A stretch of DNA of 64,000 bases from Pagrus major. Taxonomy: Eukaryota > Chordata > Actinopteri > Spariformes > Sparidae. How positions within the stretch are numbered: the first letter of the stretch is position 1; each line of letters opens with the position of its first letter. The notes below the pieces were generated by a model. That model was not told the origin of the DNA. It did not search any database and was given only the letters and a program-made list of their open reading frames with translations. Shown piece after piece: positions 58,201 to 64,000 of this stretch. The stretch lies in the NCBI RefSeq assembly GCF_040436345.1, contig NC_133223.1, forward strand, positions 17,151,113 through 17,215,112, written 5' to 3'. The translations under genes were made by a program, and so were the position numbers.

Positions 58201-61200
58201 GTCCGTCAGCACACTTGACTAGATGTAGCAGAAAGGCGGTGACAAGCGTTACATTGACTTCCTCTGTTATTGCAGCCACTAGCCCCTAAAGGGGAAAAAG
58301 ATGAAACATGAAAGCACAAAGCTAGTTGTGCTTTTATTTTACAGATGGGTTTGACTGTAGTTTATTTTATTTAAAGTATGTTTTTCTCTGTTGGAGCTCT
58401 GCTGTCGAGATTACATCTCTACACACTCTATCCATTGTTCATAATAGATGCAGATTATGAATTCTTTTTTTCTCTCCAATGTTTTGCGTACGTTTCACAT
58501 TGCATTAACATCACACTAATGCCTGGGATGGCTACAGCTGAATTAGTAATGAAATGCAATGCTAGCATCAGAGAACACAGTAAGCTTCCTGCACAGCACA
58601 GCTGCAGCTCAGCTGTTATGGAAGACCTTGTAATAAGAAAATGTATCACACTTACAAAGCATTAAATGAAACTGCAATAACAGCTGTCATTAAAGACTTT
58701 AGTGTGCATTTATTTAAACAACTGCTCTTTATGTACTTTATATTGCTGGTTTTAAATCCCATGCTGCTTTAATTATGTTGTGTTGCTACCCTGTAGGACT
58801 GGTGTCATTTGGGGAGCTGGGATTATGGTATACTTAATGGTATACTTAAGTGTATAAGCTGACCCCATCATGCTATCTCTACATCTTTCTTTATTATCTT
58901 GATTTAACTTTAAATTAACTTTGCTTTTCTTTTGATACATTTTACACTAAATGTATCATTCAGGACATTTTCATGAATTTTCTTTGAATGGGATGCAAGT
59001 TCCCCAAAATGTAGGTGTGTTTGCCAGTTTTAACACCTCTGCAAGTCGATTGTCAAACAGCATTCTCCCTCTGGCTGCCAAACTTCCTGTTAAATTGGCA
59101 CAAAGCATTGCCGTAATAGCAGCTTTCACAAAATTTGCCAATGAAAATCAAGAGACCACAATTTGTGCTTGGAGCCACATGTTTTTAATACGTTCCTGCA
59201 GGATATCAAATCAGATTTATACAGTGCTTGATTCTGAACTGGTTCATTACAAAGTTCTTCATATAAAAATGAGATTTGTAATGTGGATGACATACTGCAC
59301 AGTGGGGACCCCAAACAATAGAGGCACACCTGTAGTGGTGGGGTGATTAAGGGCTTTTACTGAAGCTAAGTATTGACTAATTCTTCCGTTTCTAATATTG
59401 CCTTGTTTTAAGAACTTAGAGGGGTGCTTCTGAGATGATTTGGATTCTTTGTGCAACCAGTAGACATTTTAATTTTGTAATTTCACTTTTGTTTTATGAA
59501 ACCTGGTGCAATACACAGACATTTTTATTTCAAAGTAACAAAAAGAGGATATTTTGTTTCAAAGTGAAAATAGAAGAGGACCTAAAACTGTACCTTGTGG
59601 GACACCAAAGTAGGAGATTTCTGCCTACTGCAACAAATTGTGATATCTTACTGGATAACTCTCAAAACAAGAGACTGTGATACCAACTAAGAACACATAC
59701 AGCCAGATATAAGGCTGATAATGTTTGTTGGTTGCCTTGGTTAGAGCCATTTCTCTGCATGTAGGATACGCACATATATGAATTAAGGTAATGTGTGTCC
59801 AACAGACAAGACTGTGTGATTGTATAATGAGTGTTTACAGAAAAAAAGTCTAGTTTTTAGTGAAACAAATACACAGTGATTCATAGCAATCAAGCTCACC
59901 ACCTGTGACTTCTCTGAACACTGGTTTTTACACAATGGTACATACCATTTAAATCAAGCTCCTCAAATGTAAATACATAACTCTGACTCACTTGGATCTG
60001 ATCCCAACTATGTAGTGTAAAAATATAAAGAATAAAAGTCTGATGGCTATGTAGTATTGTTTTTCTTTGACCTTTTAGTGTTGGGAGCAGTTTCAAAAAT
60101 CTAGTATTGTATGGTTACTGACGCTATGTAAATGAAATCTAAATTAAATTACTTACTTAAATGCTTTGTGAGCACCTGATGTTGAATAATACACAAAATA
60201 AAGGGTCACTCAAGCCTTAATAACCTGCTTTGAATGCCTGAAAGACATCATCGCACCCATTTATAACACAACTCCACCTCAGTGTAGAACAATCAGAGAC
60301 ACTCAGCAGAGTGCTGATCACCACCAGGTGTGTCTGGGGGCAAACTAAAGCAGTTGTTGGATCATTTGCGATTCCTACCATCTGGTTAAGGAGGGTTAGG
60401 AGTCAGCAGTCAATGGTGGTGTAAAACGGAGCAGTCAATTAAATAGGTTTTTCAGAAATTGTGAATCATAGCAACAACGTGAGGTCAGATCATACAGTCA
60501 TACATGTGCACATAAATGTGAGATTAGCTTTGGACAGATAAACTCACTGACACACTGACAAACACAGACATGACCAAACGCATGGTCCCCCCCAGGCGTG
60601 ATAAAAATGTTGCTCTATGGCTACGTTCATTTTGATCTTTGACTTGATATAATGAACTGTGACTCACTGCCCACTGAACAGCAGGAGAAAATCAGGGTAA
60701 TTACTGCCAGTTTGGGCTTGAAGTGATAAACATTTTAAGGGGCAGGGCCGGCAACAATTCAACAAATGGAGCAGATGATATATTTATTTTCCACAAAGGA
60801 TTTTTAGAAGAAGTTTTTGACAGTTTGCTGTAGCCTTCAAGAATAGTCGCCATTTCTGAGGGATGCCCAGACTTTCTAAGCACTTTGACACTAACAATAA
60901 TACAGCAGAGTAGAAAACAATTCCACCATTTTTCAATAAAGAGTTAACCTTCACATGAACAGTACGTGTCAGAGATAGAGCATGTACAGACCAAAAATAG
61001 ATTTCAACCATGGTTCATCTTCATTAAGCAAATCCCCCTAAATGGGCAAACGAGTGAGGAGCCTCATAATTGTACAGTGAATTTCATCTTAATCCCACAC
61101 TTAAAACAAAGGGGACAAACGTTATAGAGACAAAATCAGCCAAGAAAGAAACTCATTCAACTTCTTTGATAGCTAACTGCAGAAGGTACTGACAGAAATG

Positions 61201-63390
61201 CCCATGAGAATCTAAGAGATACCGAGAGGTAAGGGGGCAGGATAAAAGACAAATGTGATAGATTCTCGCTCACTTTATTTGTAAAAGCTGATGTTATGGA
61301 TTTGATATGTATTGCAATAATACAAATTAAACTATGCATTTTCACTTTGCTGCAGTTATTCCTCATTGATCACATTTCCTGGTCTTCAACATACAAATAA
61401 GCCCACACCATCACAATAAACACCGTAACTTAATAATTGGTACTAATTGATTACAATTTTCTAAGACATTAAATTAGTGTGTGTGTACAACTTTGTATCG
61501 AGGCCAAACGAGGTGGCAGTACACTGATGCTGATGGGGCAATGTTGATGCTTTTGTGAATAAATTCCACGACTATATCATCCTTACTGTTTGGGAAAGCA
61601 AACTCTGGTCTTAACACAAGATAAAGTCATTTTCACACTTTCTTCACCTTTATATCCTTTATTTACTATCTATTACTGAAGTATATCATATCATCAAACA
61701 TTTACATTATTAGATTATAATATGAATAACTGATATTAAAGTATTTTCTTTGTATTTTCTTACAGAATTAAGTTTGAAGCATTTACAAATGCCACAAGAG
61801 CATGAATCTGAGGAGTAATAAGTATTTATAAAAACTTGATCTGTCTTGACATTACTGCGCTGATGCAAAATCCGCTGCTGGCCTCTCTTTGCTCCTGCCT
61901 TTTTCCCCCATGTACCTGTGATGTGTAGAACAGTTAAATTATTTATGAATAATAGCTATTGAGCAGCGCTTGTGGTCTTCTACAGTGTCTATTGGCTGTG
62001 TTGTATCAAAGCCCATAAATAATAGCCAGTCAAATCAATATATTTTAAATGCTAAAATTGATTGTATGAAGGATTTGTTAATCTTTTGGCGGTAGAACGG
62101 GAGAAACATTCATTTTCTGTGAAGTTACTCATATTACATTGTGTCCTTTCCACTGTTTATGTAGGTAATAACAATATAAAGCAACGACTTGCTTTGTAAG
62201 ATTTGTTGAGGTGTAGATTCCTGTTGTTTAAATATTTGATGTCACCTTGAAAAGAAGCAATCATTGCTAAGTGTATTTACAATGCTGATATGCGCTTTGC
62301 TGACACAAGCTAGGGAGTCCAATATGGTATCAGAGGAAATGGAGAGCTTCATTTTGATTCCTGAGAACAATTCTTGGCTAAAACAATGATGGCTTTTCAT
62401 CTTAAGCTGCAGCGTTTTAATCAACTAGTAGTTGTTATTGCTGTTGTTTCACATGGTAAATGAAGAAAGAAAGTGTTGGCTATGTAATTTTCCTTCCTGC
62501 CTCATATGAAATTTTAGTTGTAGAAAAGGAAGTCATTTAGGTCAGAGGAACTGACTGTCCCTAAGGCCTTGGCCAGTTAGTTTCATTATTAAACCACTCT
62601 TTACTGGTCAGTCTAAAGGTCTCTAGACAAAAACGTCTTGTTTGCAATGCAACCTTGTATAATGGCCTGCCTGACAGAATGTAATTAGAGAGAGCAGTGC
62701 TTTTCTTGGGTTTGCCTGGCAGATCCATAGCCAGATCCCCAAAGTCCTGTTCGCTAATGAATCTCCTCCTGCTGGGGCTATTGATGGTCACTGTCTTTCT
62801 GGAAGATCATTATTAGAAAATTCCATAGGACAGCTGAAGCAGCATTATGTATGAGCTTATTGTTCAGCGTCACGTGTTTTCCACGCCTGAAAACAATCGC
62901 ATGAGGTGCTTAATTATATATAATGACTGAATGAAGTGCGTTAAGTTAATTTACTCATTAGCGTGACAGAGTGATCGTTCACGTCACATAATGATTAGAA
63001 ATGTTTTTAATTTAGTGATTTAATTTCTACTTTGCATATTCTAAACTGTGTCATCATGTGCACATCAGTGCGACATGCCAGAGCAGAAGAAATGCATTTG
63101 TTCTGGTGTTGTGCACGAGTAGTTTGAATCATTAGCTGTGTCTACATGGACCTTAATATTCCACCAATAATCAGAATAAAAATGCCTCATGTAACCACCT
63201 CAATCCTCAATCCGTCCTGATCTGAATGAATTTACGATCAGATCGCGAGGGGTGGTGTAAACCTTTGGAAATCCATCCAACAGGAAAATATCAGTACCTC
63301 ATAACCACATAAACGCCTAATTTGATTGTTTCTCTCTGGCTGGAATAAATATACTCTTTTATTCTAAAACGTTTTTGTCAGAGATCTTAA

Positions 63391-63395
63391 AAGAA

Positions 63396-63428
<33 letters not shown>

Positions 63429-63430
63429 AG
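63391..63430. repeat. (GAAA)n microsatellite
   Basis: About eight GAAA units preceded by AAG repeats. A TTC run follows at 63578-63599. Confidence 0.9.
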
Positions 63431-64000
63431 AGTTGTTCAAACAATTGTTTGAAAAGATGAGCGAAGCTGGAATTCATGAAACCATTGACACGTTTACAGG
63501 CAGCCTACCAACGTTACAAGGCTGAAAGTCAAAACGGAAAGGGTGGTTCTGGTTCAGCAAGAGTGTTAAGGTTAACAGTCTTCTTCTTCTTCTTCTTTTG
63601 TCATATTTCCAGCGGATTAGATGCTTCACAGCATGCTGAACAGCTTTGTCAAAAAAGTTATATAAAAAAAACACAGTAAAGCTTTCAAAATTCAACAAAC
63701 CTGTAAAACCAATCAAAAACACATACATTAAAAAGAAGAGTGACAATACCATGTGATTCAAGCCCTCTTTGTAAGATCAGGTTTACACATTTCTGAGCAT
63801 CAGTAGCCTGATTTATATGTATGAACATGTATGCTTCATATACGTATGCCATATATGTTCCCTTGATCTTTTCCTCCTTTGTCACTGGACTCTCTCTTCA
63901 GTATAAACAATCCGTTCTTGCCATTGTCAGCTTGCTCTTTACATTCAGATATCGGCCATACTACCATTGAAACTGTGAGATTAAAGATATGTAGCAAACC

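Larger units (their letters stand above)
54642..64000 (+). other. pde11a intron (continues past the window)
   Basis: No segment resembling the next PDE11A exon (expected to start VMQMYLPFCG) is visible in these 9.36 kb. Holds pallindrome-rich repeats at 54.73-54.87 kb, a repeat at 55.13-55.28 kb, several ATCG-type 'dgataatcg' repeat remnants near 56.7-57.05 kb, and GAAA and TTC microsatellites near 63.4-63.6 kb. It is otherwise unremarkable AT-rich sequence. Confidence 0.7.

Noticed and set aside
58951..59346. 131-residue plus-strand open frame in the pde11a intron
   Set aside because: Does not match the next PDE11A exon or any family I know, and has no supporting splice context.
59559..59650. 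Segment aggacctaaaactgtacctt gtgggacacc resembling a kinase-like or repeat-encoded CGTP motif
   Set aside because: The frame and surroundings do not continue into any domain; probably repeat debris.

Overview
This window looks like a teleost fish (probably percomorph-type) nuclear genome. It has vertebrate genes with long AT-rich introns, GT-AG splice sites, CA/TG microsatellites and many short non-autonomous DNA transposons and L2-like LINE tails of the kind common in ray-finned fish. No bacterial, viral or CRISPR structure was seen. The species cannot be fixed from the sequence alone.

Three genes account for all the coding sequence I can support. (1) osbpl6, oxysterol-binding protein-related protein 6, lies on the minus strand. 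I rebuilt 22 coding exons between 1493 and 35308. Their lengths sum to 2724 nt (907 codons plus stop, counted from the mammal-like start) and every exon junction keeps frame. A non-coding first exon and promoter are predicted at about 46.44-46.8 kb. (2) A complete two-exon cytochrome c gene (105 aa) lies on the plus strand at 49642-50063. (3) The first two coding exons of pde11a (dual-specificity cyclic nucleotide phosphodiesterase 11A, long GAF-containing form) lie on the plus strand at 52998-54641. The rest of pde11a lies beyond the window.

Layout: 1-1492 is the osbpl6 3' flank or 3'UTR plus a transposon. 1.5-22.98 kb holds osbpl6 coding exons 22 to 2. 23-35.16 kb is a 12-kb intron. 35.16-35.40 kb is the start-codon exon with two upstream ORFs. 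35.4-46.44 kb is an 11-kb 5' intron. 46.4-48.99 kb is the intergenic promoter zone shared by the divergent osbpl6 and cytochrome c genes. 50.5-52.5 kb is repeat-bearing spacer. 54.64-64 kb is pde11a intron.

Order and content match the human 2q31 / mouse chromosome 2 neighbourhood (PDE11A, testis cytochrome c, OSBPL6). The OSBPL3-CYCS pair on human 7p15 is the sister arrangement. The cytochrome c here is therefore best read as the CYCT-side copy rather than the ordinary somatic gene. The most distinctive structures outside genes are a 552-bp fold-back element about 105 nt upstream of an osbpl6 splice acceptor that is itself a NAGNAG, an inverted pair of the same transposon flanking the osbpl6 promoter, and a resolvable nested transposon insertion. 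I did not find a new multi-gene system.
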